64,000 nt of DNA from Propionibacteriaceae bacterium. Its GTDB lineage: Bacteria > Actinomycetota > Actinomycetes > Propionibacteriales > Propionibacteriaceae. This document shows positions 47,031 to 56,098 of this stretch, piece by piece (the stretch's first letter is position 1; the number at the start of each line of letters is the position of its first letter). A program made the position numbers and the translations under genes. Below the pieces are notes generated by a model that saw only the letters and a program-made list of their open reading frames with translations, was not told the origin of the DNA and did not search any database. The stretch is from NCBI GenBank assembly GCA_030532575.1, contig JAUNKV010000003.1:1-64000 (forward strand). The letters run 5' to 3'.

Positions 47031-48231
47031 TGATGGCTCGGAGCTGTTGACCGGTCCCGGTGCCGGGCCGCTGCTCAAGGCCGCGGTGGAGCACGCCGGG
47101 GGGGTACTGCTGAACTGGGCGTTGGAGCACGTCGATGCGAACCCGAACCAGTCCACCACCGCCACATATCTGGCCCGGGTCCGGTGGCCCTACGGGGAGC
47201 GCACCGAGCTGCTGGGGGTCTCCGCGCGGCGGGGCAGGCTGTCGAAGTCCGACCGGGGGGCAGAGGTCTTCGCCGATGGCAATCGGGAGGTTGCGGTCTG
47301 GATCTACCCGAACGACCCAGACCTGCCCGGCTTGGCGCGCGTGGCCTATCCGCAGCGCCTCGCAGACCTGGTCAACGAGGCCGGACTCATCCCCGGGCCG
47401 ATCTCCGGCAGGGAGCTGGAGCTCAACATCGTCGGCTACCGTCCCAGACGCCGTGCCGTGGTCCGATTCTCAGCGAAGGGGGTCACCTACTACGTCAAGG
47501 CGATCCGGGGCAAGCAGTTCGAGGACACCTTGTCCAGGCATCGGCTGCTCGAGTCTGCGGGGGTCCCCTCGCCGAAGGTGGCCTTCACCACCAGGGACAA
47601 CCTCATGTTCCTGGAGGCGCTGCCCGGCAGGTCACTGGCGAAGGCGATCTTCGACCCTGTCGATCCGTGCACTCCGGAGGAGCTGATCGAGGTGCTCGAC
47701 TCGATGCCCCGGATGGTGGCGAGGTTGGATCGTCGCCCGCCGTGGAGCGACGCGGTGGAGCACTATGCCGGGGTGGTCTCGGCGGCGCTGCCCGAGGTGC
47801 GCGACGACCTGGCACGGGTGACCAGGCGGATCCAGACGGGGCTGGCCGGGATCCCGCCGGGGGATGAGGCCACCCACGGCGACTTCCACGAGGGACAGGT
47901 CCACGTCCAGGGCGGCCGAGTGGTGGGAATCCTCGACATCGACACGATCGGTCCGGGCAACCGGGCCGATGACCTGGCTTGCCTCATCGCACACCTGTCC
48001 ACCATCCAGCGCATGAACCGGCAGCAGGAGGCGACGGTGCGGGGGCTGCTGGCCCGCTGGGTACCGGTCTTCGACCGCAGGGTGGACCCGGTGGAGCTCA
48101 GGCTGCGAGCCGCCGCCGTGGTGATCTCGTTGGCGACGGGACCGTTCCGGGGGCAGGAACCCTTCTGGCAGGAGACCACCCGGAAGATGGTCCGCTCCGC
48201 CATCGCCCTGGTGAACCAGGTTGCGGGCTGA
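47017..48231 (+). CDS. phosphotransferase of the APH/choline-kinase fold
   Basis: 404 residues. The C-terminal half carries the kinase loop 'THGDFHEGQVHV' (catalytic Asp near 289) and the metal site 'ILDIDTIGPGNRADDLACLI' (DFG-like Asp near 308). The first 130 residues are a less conserved N-terminal extension. 'YYVKAIRGKQFEDTLSRH' gives the nucleotide-binding Lys. The substrate is unknown; candidates in this fold are sugars, choline or small metabolites. A resistance role is not indicated by context. GTG 47017 overlaps the CNNM gene by 14 nt. Confidence 0.8.
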   Translation: MRHSDDGSELLTGPGAGPLLKAAVEHAGGVLLNWALEHVDANPNQSTTATYLARVRWPYGERTELLGVSARRGRLSKSDRGAEVFADGNREVAVWIYPNDPDLPGLARVAYPQRLADLVNEAGLIPGPISGRELELNIVGYRPRRRAVVRFSAKGVTYYVKAIRGKQFEDTLSRHRLLESAGVPSPKVAFTTRDNLMFLEALPGRSLAKAIFDPVDPCTPEELIEVLDSMPRMVARLDRRPPWSDAVEHYAGVVSAALPEVRDDLARVTRRIQTGLAGIPPGDEATHGDFHEGQVHVQGGRVVGILDIDTIGPGNRADDLACLIAHLSTIQRMNRQQEATVRGLLARWVPVFDRRVDPVELRLRAAAVVISLATGPFRGQEPFWQETTRKMVRSAIALVNQVAG

Positions 48232-48307
48232 TAACGATTCGGCGCGGTTGTGGGCCTGTCGGAGCGGAACGGGGTATCGTCAAGCGACCCTGATCGTTTT
48301 CGAGCAG

Positions 48308-48313
48308 TATGGA
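48308..48313 (+). promoter_or_regulatory. -10 element TATGGA, leaderless start of BMP lipoprotein gene
   Basis: TATGGA ends 8 nt before GTG 48322. Confidence 0.45.
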
Positions 48314-48321
48314 GTGTCCCT

Positions 48322-49425
48322 GTGACCAAGTCCCTCCTCAAGTTCGCCGCCCTGGCCGCCGCGGGTGCGCTCGCCCTCGCCGGGTGCGCCCAGCCGCCCA
48401 GCTCCTCCAGCAGCTCCGCCTCCGCCGGTGGCAGCACCGCCGCGATGGAGAACGCAACCGGTGATTTCAAGGCCTGCATGGTCTCCGATTTCGGCGGCTT
48501 CGATGACAAGTCCTTCAACGAGACCTCCTACAAGGGGATGCTCAAGGCCAAGGAGGAGCTCGGGGTGCAGACCGCCGAGCTGGAGTCCCAGGCCGAGGGC
48601 GACTACTCGGGCAACGTCGCTGCGATGATCGACCAGAAGTGCAACATCGTCATCACCGTTGGGTTTGCCCTGGCGAAGGCCACGGAGGCCGCCGCCAAGC
48701 AGACCCCGGATGCGAAGTTCGCCATCGTGGACAACCCCTCCTTCGAGGGCGTCGACAACGCCAAGGGCCTGACCTTCAACACCGCGGAGCCCGCCTTCCT
48801 GGCCGGGTACCTCGCGGCCTCGATGACCAAGACCGGGAAGGTCGGCACCTTCGGTGGGGCCAAGTACCCGACCGTGACCATCTTCATGGACGGGTTCGCC
48901 CAGGGTGTGGCCCACCACAACCAGGTCAAGGGCACCAACGTCGAGGTGCTGGGTTGGAGCCACGAGGCCCAGGACGGCCAGTTCATCGGCGGCAACGACC
49001 CGTTCGGTGACCAGTCCGGCGGCAAGAACACCGCCAACACCCTCATCGCGCAGGGCGCTGACATCATCCTGCCCGTCGCCGGTCCGGCCGGGCTCGGTGC
49101 CCTGGCGGCCGTCAAGGAGACGGGTGGCAAGGTGAACGCCATCTGGGTGGACACCGACGGCTACGTCTCGGCCCCCGAGTACAAGGAGGTCATCATCACC
49201 TCCGTCGAGAAGGCCATGGATGTCGCGGTCTTCGACGCCATCAAGGCCGCCAAGGACGGCAACTTCTCCTCCGAGCACTACGTCGGCACCCTGGCCAACG
49301 GGGGAGTGAACCTGTCCGAGTTCCACGACTTCGACTCCCAGATCTCCGCTGAGACCAAGACGGAGCTCGAGACCCTGAAGAAGGACATCATCGACGGCAA
49401 GATCACGGTCAAGCAGCCTGCGTGA
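48322..49425 (+). CDS. BMP-family nucleoside-binding lipoprotein
   Basis: 367 residues. Lipoprotein signal peptide with lipobox LALAGC (Cys near 22), Ser-rich linker, then the BMP/PnrA domain: 'ACMVSDFGGFDDKSFNETSY' near 52 (nucleoside-stacking Phe, ribose-binding Asp), 'VGTFGGAKYPTVTIFMDGFA' near 178 and 'AIWVDTDGYVSAPEYKEVI' near 275. It delivers purine or general nucleosides to the permease encoded downstream. Start GTG 48322. A strong hairpin follows, separating it from the ABC genes. Confidence 0.92.
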   Translation: MTKSLLKFAALAAAGALALAGCAQPPSSSSSSASAGGSTAAMENATGDFKACMVSDFGGFDDKSFNETSYKGMLKAKEELGVQTAELESQAEGDYSGNVAAMIDQKCNIVITVGFALAKATEAAAKQTPDAKFAIVDNPSFEGVDNAKGLTFNTAEPAFLAGYLAASMTKTGKVGTFGGAKYPTVTIFMDGFAQGVAHHNQVKGTNVEVLGWSHEAQDGQFIGGNDPFGDQSGGKNTANTLIAQGADIILPVAGPAGLGALAAVKETGGKVNAIWVDTDGYVSAPEYKEVIITSVEKAMDVAVFDAIKAAKDGNFSSEHYVGTLANGGVNLSEFHDFDSQISAETKTELETLKKDIIDGKITVKQPA

Positions 49426-49441
49426 TCGCTCGGTGAACACT

Positions 49442-49484
49442 CGCAGTGGAAGGGGCGCCCTCTTGGGGCGCCCCTTCCACTGCG
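49442..49484 (+). terminator. terminator between BMP lipoprotein gene and nup genes
   Basis: A perfect 19-bp stem (49442-49460 with 49466-49484), loop TCTTG, no long U tract. It could attenuate read-through so the binding protein is made in excess. Confidence 0.8.
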
Positions 49485-49491
49485 AACACGA

Positions 49492-49497
49492 TAGAGT
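49492..49497 (+). promoter_or_regulatory. -10 element TAGAGT for nupA operon
   Basis: TAGAGT 27 nt before GTG 49525, with AAGGAGG 4 nt before the start codon. Confidence 0.5.
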
Positions 49498-49524
49498 GTT
49501 CAGGCCCCCGATGAAGGAGGATCA

Positions 49525-51072
49525 GTGACCTCAACACCCCCGGTGCTGTCCCTCAAAGGCATCACCAAACGCTTCGGCAACTTCACGGCCAACGATGACA
49601 TCAGCATCGACATCGTTCCCGGTCGGATCCACTGTCTGCTCGGCGAGAACGGGGCGGGCAAGTCCACCCTGATGAACATTCTCTTCGGGCTGCTGACCCC
49701 CGACGAGGGGGAGATCAGCATGGGTGAGGAGGTGCTCCGTCTCGGGGACCCGGGCCAGGCAATGACAGCAGGGATCGGGATGGTGCACCAGCACTTCATG
49801 CTGATCCCGCCGTTCACCGTCGCGGAGAACATGGTGCTCGGGCACGAGCCGGGGACCGCCGGGTTGCTCGACATCGGCCAGGCCAGGTCAAAGGTGAAGG
49901 AACTCTCGGAGCGGTACCGGCTCGACGTGGACCCGGATGCGCTCGTCGAGGACCTGCCCGTGGGTATCCAGCAGCGCGTCGAAATCCTCAAGTCGCTCTC
50001 CCTCGATGCCCAGTACCTCATCTTCGACGAACCGACGGCGGTGCTCACCCCGCAGGAGATCGACGAACTGATGGGGGTCATGCGGGCCCTGCGCGACGAG
50101 GGCCGGGCCATCGTCTTCATCACCCACAAGCTGCGTGAGGTGCGCGAGGTCGCTGACGACATCACCGTGATCCGTCGCGGCAAGGTGGTTGGGCAGGCCG
50201 AACCCAGCGCCTCGGAACGGGAACTGGCAGCACTCATGGTGGGGCGCTCCGTGGAGCTCAAGGTGGCCAAGGAGGAGCCGAAGCCCGGCGAGGAGAGGCT
50301 CAACATCGAGAGCCTGGTGGTGGCCTCCCCCTCGGGTGCGGTCGCCGTCGATGAGCTCGATCTCGTGGTACGTGGTGGCGAGATCATCGTCATCGCAGGG
50401 GTTCAGGGCAACGGCCAGTCCGAGCTGGCCGAGGCCCTGCTCGGTACCGTCACCCCGGTTTCCGGGACCATCACCCTCGATGGGGTGGACATCACCCACA
50501 TGACCCCGGCCAAGACCTTGGCGGCAGGCCTGGGTTACGTGCCGGAGGACAGGCACCGGGATGGTTTCATCGGTGACTTCTCCATCGCCCAGAACCTGGT
50601 GCTGGACAACCTGGGAGAGTTCTCCAGCCACGGCAACCTCCAGCTCGGGAAGATCAACGACAACGCGGTGGCCCGGGTGGAGGAGTTCGACATCCGCACC
50701 AGCTCCCACACCCAGCCGGTGAAGTCACTCTCGGGAGGCAACCAGCAGAAGGTGGTCCTGGCCAGGGAGCTGTCCCGACCGCTGTCGTTGCTGCTGGCGA
50801 ACCAGCCCACCCGCGGCGTGGACGTCGGGGCCATCGAGTTCCTGCACAGCCGGATCGTCGAGGAGAGGGACAAGGGAACCGCCGTGCTCATCATCTCCAC
50901 CGAGCTCGATGAGGTGGAATCCCTGGCGGATCGGATCGCCGTGATGTACCGGGGGCGGATCGTCGGCATCGTCCCACCGGAGACCCCCCGCAACGTGCTC
51001 GGCCTCATGATGGCCGGGATCAGCCATGACGACGCCGTCCAGGCGGCGGCTGAAGAGGAGGCAGGGGCATGA
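49525..51072 (+). CDS. nupA: nucleoside ABC transporter ATPase (two ABC domains)
   Basis: 515 residues with two fused ABC domains like sugar and nucleoside importers. Domain 1: '[18 protein letters not shown]' near 38, a degenerate signature ('EDLPVGIQQRVEILKSL') and 'LIFDEPTAVLTPQEID'. Domain 2: a changed Walker A 'IAGVQGNGQSELAEALLG', LSGGNQQK and 'LLLANQPTRGVDVG'. Domain 2 has Gln-Ser instead of Lys-Ser, usual for this family, so one site hydrolyses ATP. It energises NupB-NupC with the BMP lipoprotein. Overlaps nupB by 4 nt. Confidence 0.92.
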   Translation: MTSTPPVLSLKGITKRFGNFTANDDISIDIVPGRIHCLLGENGAGKSTLMNILFGLLTPDEGEISMGEEVLRLGDPGQAMTAGIGMVHQHFMLIPPFTVAENMVLGHEPGTAGLLDIGQARSKVKELSERYRLDVDPDALVEDLPVGIQQRVEILKSLSLDAQYLIFDEPTAVLTPQEIDELMGVMRALRDEGRAIVFITHKLREVREVADDITVIRRGKVVGQAEPSASERELAALMVGRSVELKVAKEEPKPGEERLNIESLVVASPSGAVAVDELDLVVRGGEIIVIAGVQGNGQSELAEALLGTVTPVSGTITLDGVDITHMTPAKTLAAGLGYVPEDRHRDGFIGDFSIAQNLVLDNLGEFSSHGNLQLGKINDNAVARVEEFDIRTSSHTQPVKSLSGGNQQKVVLARELSRPLSLLLANQPTRGVDVGAIEFLHSRIVEERDKGTAVLIISTELDEVESLADRIAVMYRGRIVGIVPPETPRNVLGLMMAGISHDDAVQAAAEEEAGA

Positions 51073-52253
51073 GCAGCACCCACAACAGGGCCGTGTTGCT
51101 GCGAAGCATCGGCATCACCGTCGTCTCCTTGATCCTGGCCTTCCTGGTGGCGGCCGTGGTCATGGTGCTCAGCGACGCCAAGGTCATGGCGAAGTACGCC
51201 TACTTCTTCGCTCTTCCCCAGGATGCCCTCGGCGCGTCCTGGGAGAAGATCGCCAGTGCCTACGGTGCCCTGTTCCAGGGGGCTTTCGGCAGCGTGGCGA
51301 ACATCACCCACACCACCGCGGAGGCGGCACCGCTGATCGCGGCGGGACTGGGCGTGGCCCTGGCGTTCCGGGCCGGGCTGTTCAACATCGGCGCGCAGGG
51401 CCAGGCCCTCATGGGGGCCCTGGTCGGGGCGTTCCTCGGGTTCTCCATCAAGGGGCTGCCGCTGGTGATCCACCTGCCGTTGGTGCTGCTGCTCGGTGTG
51501 CTGAGCGGGGCCATCTGGGGTGGCATCGTCGGTCTCCTCAAGGCCAGGACCGGCGCCCACGAGGTGATCCTCACCATCATGATGAACTACATCGCGACCA
51601 TTCTGCTGGCCTACCTCATGGACCAGCGCTTCATGCAGGACCCGGGGCGCAACGATCCCATCGCCCCGGTGCTGGAGTGGTCGGCGACCCTGCCCAGGCT
51701 CGAGGGCGGACGGTTGCACCTGGGCTTCCTCCTGGCGCTGCTCGCGGCCTTCGGCTGCTGGTGGCTGCTGGAGCGCACCACCTTCGGCATGAGGCTGCAG
51801 GCGGTGGGCCTCAACCCGCACGCCGCAGCGACGGCAGGCACCTCGGTCGGTCGGGTGACGATCATCACGATGGCCCTGGCCGGTGGACTGGCTGGTCTGG
51901 GCGGGGTCATCATCGTGACCGCTCCCGAGGTGCTGACCAGCTTCCCGCCGCAGCTCACCGGAACCATCGTCGGGGTGTTGGGCTTCGACGCGATCACCGT
52001 CGCCCTGTTGGGGCGTTCCCGTCCACTGGGCGTGGTCTTCGCGGGGCTGCTCTTCGGAGCGCTCAAGGCCGGACGGCGCACCATGGAGTCGGTGGCGAAG
52101 ACCCCCGCCCAGCTGACGGACCTGATCCAGGCCCTCATCGTGCTCTTCGTGGCAGCACCTGCCTTCGTCGCGTGGCTGCTGCCCTTCCTCAGGGAGCGAC
52201 GGGAGAACAGGAATCGGCGTGCCCAGCGCGCATCGAAGGAGGCCCAGGCATGA
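51069..52253 (+). CDS. nupB: nucleoside ABC transporter permease
   Basis: 394 residues, about nine or ten membrane helices, of the BPD_transp_2 group. The core sequence 'AGLFNIGAQGQALMGALVGA' (about 98-117) and 'GAHEVILTIMMNYIA' (about 160) are the coupling-region hallmarks. ATG in an ATGA overlap with nupA and the same overlap to nupC. Confidence 0.9.
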   Translation: MSSTHNRAVLLRSIGITVVSLILAFLVAAVVMVLSDAKVMAKYAYFFALPQDALGASWEKIASAYGALFQGAFGSVANITHTTAEAAPLIAAGLGVALAFRAGLFNIGAQGQALMGALVGAFLGFSIKGLPLVIHLPLVLLLGVLSGAIWGGIVGLLKARTGAHEVILTIMMNYIATILLAYLMDQRFMQDPGRNDPIAPVLEWSATLPRLEGGRLHLGFLLALLAAFGCWWLLERTTFGMRLQAVGLNPHAAATAGTSVGRVTIITMALAGGLAGLGGVIIVTAPEVLTSFPPQLTGTIVGVLGFDAITVALLGRSRPLGVVFAGLLFGALKAGRRTMESVAKTPAQLTDLIQALIVLFVAAPAFVAWLLPFLRERRENRNRRAQRASKEAQA

Positions 52254-53554
52254 GCACCGAGATGACAGTGGATCAGTCCCTCGAGCAGCACAGCTCGAGG
52301 ATCGAGTCCCCCGAGGCGCGGTCGGCGCGAATCTCCACCGGGGTGCTCGTCACCCTGATCGGCGCGCTGCTGTTGGTGATGGCCTTCACCGCCTCGGGAA
52401 CCGCGAGGATCGCGCTGTCGGATGCGCTCGCGGATGTCCAGCTGCCCACCATCGAGCTGCCGGGCATGGTGACGGTGCTGCTGTCGTCGCTGCTGGTGCT
52501 GGGAAGCGGTGTCGGCATTCTCAGCGGAAGGCTCAGCCGCCGGGGTCGGACCCTCGCCGCCGTGTTGGCCGGGGTCGGGGTGCTCGTCGGTTTCATCAGC
52601 TGGGCAGCTGCATCCTCGACCCTGCCGTTCACCCTGGCCAGCCAGCTGAACCTCACCATCGAGTACTCCACCCCGCTGCTGTTCGGAGTGCTGGCGGGGG
52701 TGCTCTCGGAGCGGGCCGGTGTGGTCAACATCGCCATCGAGGGGCAGTTCCTGTCCGCGGCTTTCGCCGCTGCCGTGACCTATTCCATCACCCGGTCCTT
52801 CGTGGCGGCCCTGATCGCTGCGGCGCTGGCGGGTCTGCTCATGGGAGCGATCCTCGCGCTGTTCACGCTGAAGTACCTGGTGGATCACGTCATCGTCGGC
52901 GTGGTGGTGAACCTGCTGGCCACGGGCCTGACCGGGTTCATCTACAACCAGCTGGTCGCCCCGAACAAGGCCACCTGGGCAGTGGTGGACCCGATGACCA
53001 CGGTGGAGGTGCCGGGCCTCAGCTCGTTGCCGTTCATCGGCCCGATCCTGTTCACCCAGCGTCCTCTGTCCTTCATGGCGATGGTGGCGGTGCCGCTGGT
53101 GTGGTTCCTGCTCCACCGCACCAAGTGGGGCCTCAGGGTCCGGGCGGTGGGGGAGCACCCTCACGCTGCGGACACCGTCGGCATCAAGGTGATCTCGACC
53201 AAGACCCAGGCGGTGCTGCTCGGCGGTCTGCTGGCCGGGCTCGGCGGGGCCTACTTCACCATTGGTTCGGTGGGTGAGTTCCAGGACAACAACATCACCG
53301 CGGGCAATGGCTTCATCGCGCTGGCCGCGGTCATCATGGGACGCTGGAACCCGCTGCTGGCGGCGGCGACGGCCCTGTTCTTCGGGTTCACCCGGGCGCT
53401 GGCCCAGACCACGAAACTGATGGCCCTGCCGATTCCCAGCCAGCTGATCGAGATGCTGCCCTACGTGGCCACCATCATCGCCGTCGCCGGGCTCGTCGGA
53501 CGGGTCCGACCCCCGGCCGCCGACGGTGCGCACTTCGTCAAGGGCCACCACTGA
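52250..53554 (+). CDS. nupC: nucleoside ABC transporter permease
   Basis: 434 residues. An N-terminal extension (about 1-120) with two or three extra membrane helices and a polar start (residues 1-28, 'MSTEMTVDQSLEQHSSRIES'), then the BPD_transp_2 domain with 'ERAGVVNIAIEGQFLSAAFA' (about 160-179) and 'DHVIVGVVVNLLATG'. The frame extends back through nupB, but the ATG at 52250 in an ATGA overlap is the real start. TGATG joins it to cdd. Confidence 0.9.
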   Translation: MSTEMTVDQSLEQHSSRIESPEARSARISTGVLVTLIGALLLVMAFTASGTARIALSDALADVQLPTIELPGMVTVLLSSLLVLGSGVGILSGRLSRRGRTLAAVLAGVGVLVGFISWAAASSTLPFTLASQLNLTIEYSTPLLFGVLAGVLSERAGVVNIAIEGQFLSAAFAAAVTYSITRSFVAALIAAALAGLLMGAILALFTLKYLVDHVIVGVVVNLLATGLTGFIYNQLVAPNKATWAVVDPMTTVEVPGLSSLPFIGPILFTQRPLSFMAMVAVPLVWFLLHRTKWGLRVRAVGEHPHAADTVGIKVISTKTQAVLLGGLLAGLGGAYFTIGSVGEFQDNNITAGNGFIALAAVIMGRWNPLLAAATALFFGFTRALAQTTKLMALPIPSQLIEMLPYVATIIAVAGLVGRVRPPAADGAHFVKGHH

Positions 53555-53955
53555 TGGCAGAGATCAACTGGGAGGAACTGCGGGCCGCGTCCCGGGAGAT
53601 CGCGACGCGCGCCTACGCCCCCTACTCGGACTACCAGGTCGGCTGCGCGGCGCTCGTCGATGACGGGCGCATCGTGGTGGGCTGCAACGTGGAGAACGCC
53701 TCCTACGGGGTGGGGTTGTGCGCCGAGTGTGGCATGGTCTCCCAGCTCAACGCCACCGGGGGCGGCAGGCTTGTCGCCTTCACCTGCTGCAACAAGCTGG
53801 GGGAGCGGATCATGCCGTGCGGGCGGTGCCGCCAGCTGCTGTTCGAGTTCGGCGGCAACGAGCTGCTGGTGGACACCCCGCAGGGGATTCTGTCGATGAG
53901 CGAGGTCCTGCCCCAGGCCTTCGGACCGACGGATCTGGCAGCCGTGGCGGGGTGA
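53554..53955 (+). CDS. cdd: cytidine deaminase
   Basis: 133 residues, the tetrameric short form. Zinc site: Cys in 'GLCAECGMVSQL' with catalytic Glu, and the pair in 'MPCGRCRQLLFEFGG'. 'YSDYQVGCAALVDDGRIVVG' and 'NVENASYG' bind the nucleoside. It converts cytidine and deoxycytidine brought in by the transporter to uridines. 1-nt overlap with nupC shows co-expression. Confidence 0.95.
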   Translation: MAEINWEELRAASREIATRAYAPYSDYQVGCAALVDDGRIVVGCNVENASYGVGLCAECGMVSQLNATGGGRLVAFTCCNKLGERIMPCGRCRQLLFEFGGNELLVDTPQGILSMSEVLPQAFGPTDLAAVAG

Positions 53956-53975
53956 GCCCCTGTTCGTGAGCCCTC

Positions 53976-53981
53976 TAAACT
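53976..53981 (+). promoter_or_regulatory. -10 element TAAACT, leaderless start of add
   Basis: TAAACT ends 7 nt before ATG 53989. Confidence 0.6.
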
Positions 53982-53988
53982 TCACCTC

Positions 53989-55080
53989 ATGCTGAGTGTT
54001 GAAGAGCTGCGTGCACTGCCGAAGGTTGCCCTCCACGATCACCTGGACGGGGGGCTCAGGCCGCAGACCGTGATCGAGCACTGCGCCGAGAACGGGTATG
54101 AGCTGCCCACCACGGACCCGGAGGAACTGCGCCGCTGGTTCTTCGAGGCCGCCGACTCGGGGTCGTTGGTGCGCTACCTCGAGGGCTTCGCCCACACCTG
54201 CGCCGCGATGCAGAGCAGGGACCAGCTGGTGCGGGTGGCCCGTGAGTTCGTGCTGGACCAGGCCGCCGACGGCGTGGTCTACGCCGAGGCCAGGTGGGCC
54301 CCGGAGCAGCACCTGGAGCGAGGGCTCACCCTGAATCAGGCCGTCGAGGCGGTCCGGGACGGGTTGACCCAGGGCATGGCCGAGGCGGAGGCTGCCGGGC
54401 AGGCCATCGTCGCCACCCAGCTGGTGACCGCGATGCGTCACGTCGAGCAGCCCACCACTGAGATCGCCCAGCTGGCCTTGGAATACCGTGACGACTCGGT
54501 GGTCGGCTTCGACATCGCTGGGGCCGAGCATGGATACCGTCCCTCCCGGTTCAGTGAGTCCTTTGAGCTGCTGCGACGCAACAACGCCCACTTCACCATT
54601 CATGCGGGGGAGGCCGACGGTCCGGAGTCGATGTGGGAGGCCATCCAGCTGTGCGGGGCGCAGCGGATCGGGCACGGGGTGAGGATCGTCGAGGACATCG
54701 AGGACCTGCACTCGGCCACACCGCGCCTTGGTCGCCTCGCCGCCTTCGTGCGCGACCAGCAGATCCCGTTGGAGGTGTGCCCCACCTCCAACACCCAGAC
54801 CGGCATCGCTGCGACGGTGGCGGAGCACCCGGTGGGCAGGCTCGCGGAGCTGGGTTTCAACGTCACCATCCACTGTGACAACCGGCTGATGAGCGGCACC
54901 AGCCTCAGCCAGGAGTTCGCGAAGCTCGCCGAGGCCTTTGGCTGGGGGCTGGCGGAGGTGGAACGGGCCACGGTGGCGGCCATGCGCGCGGCCTTCCTCC
55001 ACCACGACGAGCGCGAGGCCCTGGTCGACGGGCTGATCCGCCCGGCCTATCGTGCGGCCCGTCACGGGAAGACCGCGTGA
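53989..55080 (+). CDS. add: adenosine deaminase
   Basis: 363 residues, TIM-barrel zinc enzyme turning adenosine into inosine. 'KVALHDHLDGGLRPQTV' (zinc HxH at about 15-17), 'FTIHAGEADGPESMWEAI' (His and catalytic Glu near 207-210), 'RIGHGVRIVED' (His near 229), 'PLEVCPTSNTQTG' and 'FNVTIHCDNRLMSGTSLSQE' (zinc Asp near 292). It fits the purine salvage cassette with cdd and the nucleoside transporter. The stop overlaps the RNase HI gene start (GTGA). Confidence 0.95.
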   Translation: MLSVEELRALPKVALHDHLDGGLRPQTVIEHCAENGYELPTTDPEELRRWFFEAADSGSLVRYLEGFAHTCAAMQSRDQLVRVAREFVLDQAADGVVYAEARWAPEQHLERGLTLNQAVEAVRDGLTQGMAEAEAAGQAIVATQLVTAMRHVEQPTTEIAQLALEYRDDSVVGFDIAGAEHGYRPSRFSESFELLRRNNAHFTIHAGEADGPESMWEAIQLCGAQRIGHGVRIVEDIEDLHSATPRLGRLAAFVRDQQIPLEVCPTSNTQTGIAATVAEHPVGRLAELGFNVTIHCDNRLMSGTSLSQEFAKLAEAFGWGLAEVERATVAAMRAAFLHHDEREALVDGLIRPAYRAARHGKTA

Positions 55081-55964
55081 TCACCGCTGCCGCCGACGGG
55101 TCGTCGCTGGCCAATCCCGGCCCGGCCGGGTGGGCGTGGTACATCGATGAGCAGCACTGGGCCGCCGGTGGTTGGGTGCACGGCACGAACAACATGGGGG
55201 AGCTCCAGGCGGTGCTGGAGCTGCTGCTGGCGACGGCGGGGGTGGATGAGGAGCTGCTGATCCTGTGTGATTCGCAGTATGTCATCAACTCGCTGACCAA
55301 GTGGCTGCCGGGTTGGAAACGCAAGGGTTGGCGGAAGGGCGACGGCAAGCCGGTCCTCAACGTCGAACTCATGCAGCAGCTGGATGCGGCCCTTGAGGGG
55401 CGACGGGTGCGTTTCGAGTGGGTGAAGGGGCACTCGGGTCACGACCTCAACGACGCCGCCGATCAGCGGGCTCGGGCCGCCGCAACCGCCTATCGGGACG
55501 GGGCGGCTGTCGATGCCGGTCCCGGTTTCGGGACTCCCCGGGCCGAGCCCCGCCAGCCGGTTGCCGTGGTCGATCCGCAGCCCGACCTGTTCAGCGTCGT
55601 CGAGGAGCCACCGGCCACCGCGCCCGCCAGCATTCCCGGCACGGCCGGGCAGCGGGTCAAGGCGATGCTCACCACCTTGACCCGGCAGCTGCTGAGTCCC
55701 GAGGTGCGCACCGATGCGGAACGGCTGCGCACCCTGCTGCATCCCGAGTTCATCGCGCACGCCGTCGACGGGCAGGTGATCGATCTCGACCACGGGGCCT
55801 GGCAGCCACTGGATGATGTGGACTTCGAGGTGCTCGGCATCGACGAGTACGCCCCCGGGGTGGTCGGGATGCGTTGGCGGCAGCGGGAGCGGTTGCGCTA
55901 CGGCCTGTGGCAGCAGACCCCGTTTGGTTGGCAGCTGCGCTTCGCCCAGGTGACCCCTGCCTGA
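55077..55964 (+). CDS. RNase HI fused to an NTF2-like (DUF4440) domain
   Basis: 295 residues. RNase HI domain (about 1-140) with the four carboxylates and His: D7, E42, D65, H119 and D129; the substrate-handle region 'KWLPGWKRKGWRKGDGKPV' is present. A Pro/Ala linker (about 141-185) leads to a C-terminal domain (about 190-290; 'RTLLHPEFIAHAVDGQVIDL' and 'QTPFGWQLRFAQVTPA') that looks like the NTF2/SnoaL fold of DUF4440. The first domain cleaves RNA of RNA-DNA hybrids; the second has no predicted substrate. GTG start coupled to add. Confidence 0.85.
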   Translation: MITAAADGSSLANPGPAGWAWYIDEQHWAAGGWVHGTNNMGELQAVLELLLATAGVDEELLILCDSQYVINSLTKWLPGWKRKGWRKGDGKPVLNVELMQQLDAALEGRRVRFEWVKGHSGHDLNDAADQRARAAATAYRDGAAVDAGPGFGTPRAEPRQPVAVVDPQPDLFSVVEEPPATAPASIPGTAGQRVKAMLTTLTRQLLSPEVRTDAERLRTLLHPEFIAHAVDGQVIDLDHGAWQPLDDVDFEVLGIDEYAPGVVGMRWRQRERLRYGLWQQTPFGWQLRFAQVTPA

Positions 55965-56022
55965 CATCGGTCAAACGGACGACGGACACGAGTGGACAGG
56001 TGCCTCAAATCCGCTTTGGCCA

Positions 56023-56028
56023 TAGACT
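56023..56028 (+). promoter_or_regulatory. -10 element TAGACT for ABC exporter operon
   Basis: TAGACT 71 nt before the TTG at 56099, in an otherwise featureless 134-bp gap. Confidence 0.4.
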
Positions 56029-56098
56029 TGAGTCCTGCCTGCGCCCGCAGGTGTGACGTGTTCGAGGCTCCGGGACCGACCGGGCGGAGAGGGCTCCC

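Noticed and set aside
47017-48231. Aminoglycoside resistance kinase
   Set aside because: Only the general kinase fold motifs are present; it is embedded in an ordinary operon with purU and a CNNM protein.
51026-52249. Upstream half of the long open frame that ends with nupC
   Set aside because: It overlaps nupB in another frame; nupC has a clear ATG in an ATGA overlap at 52250.
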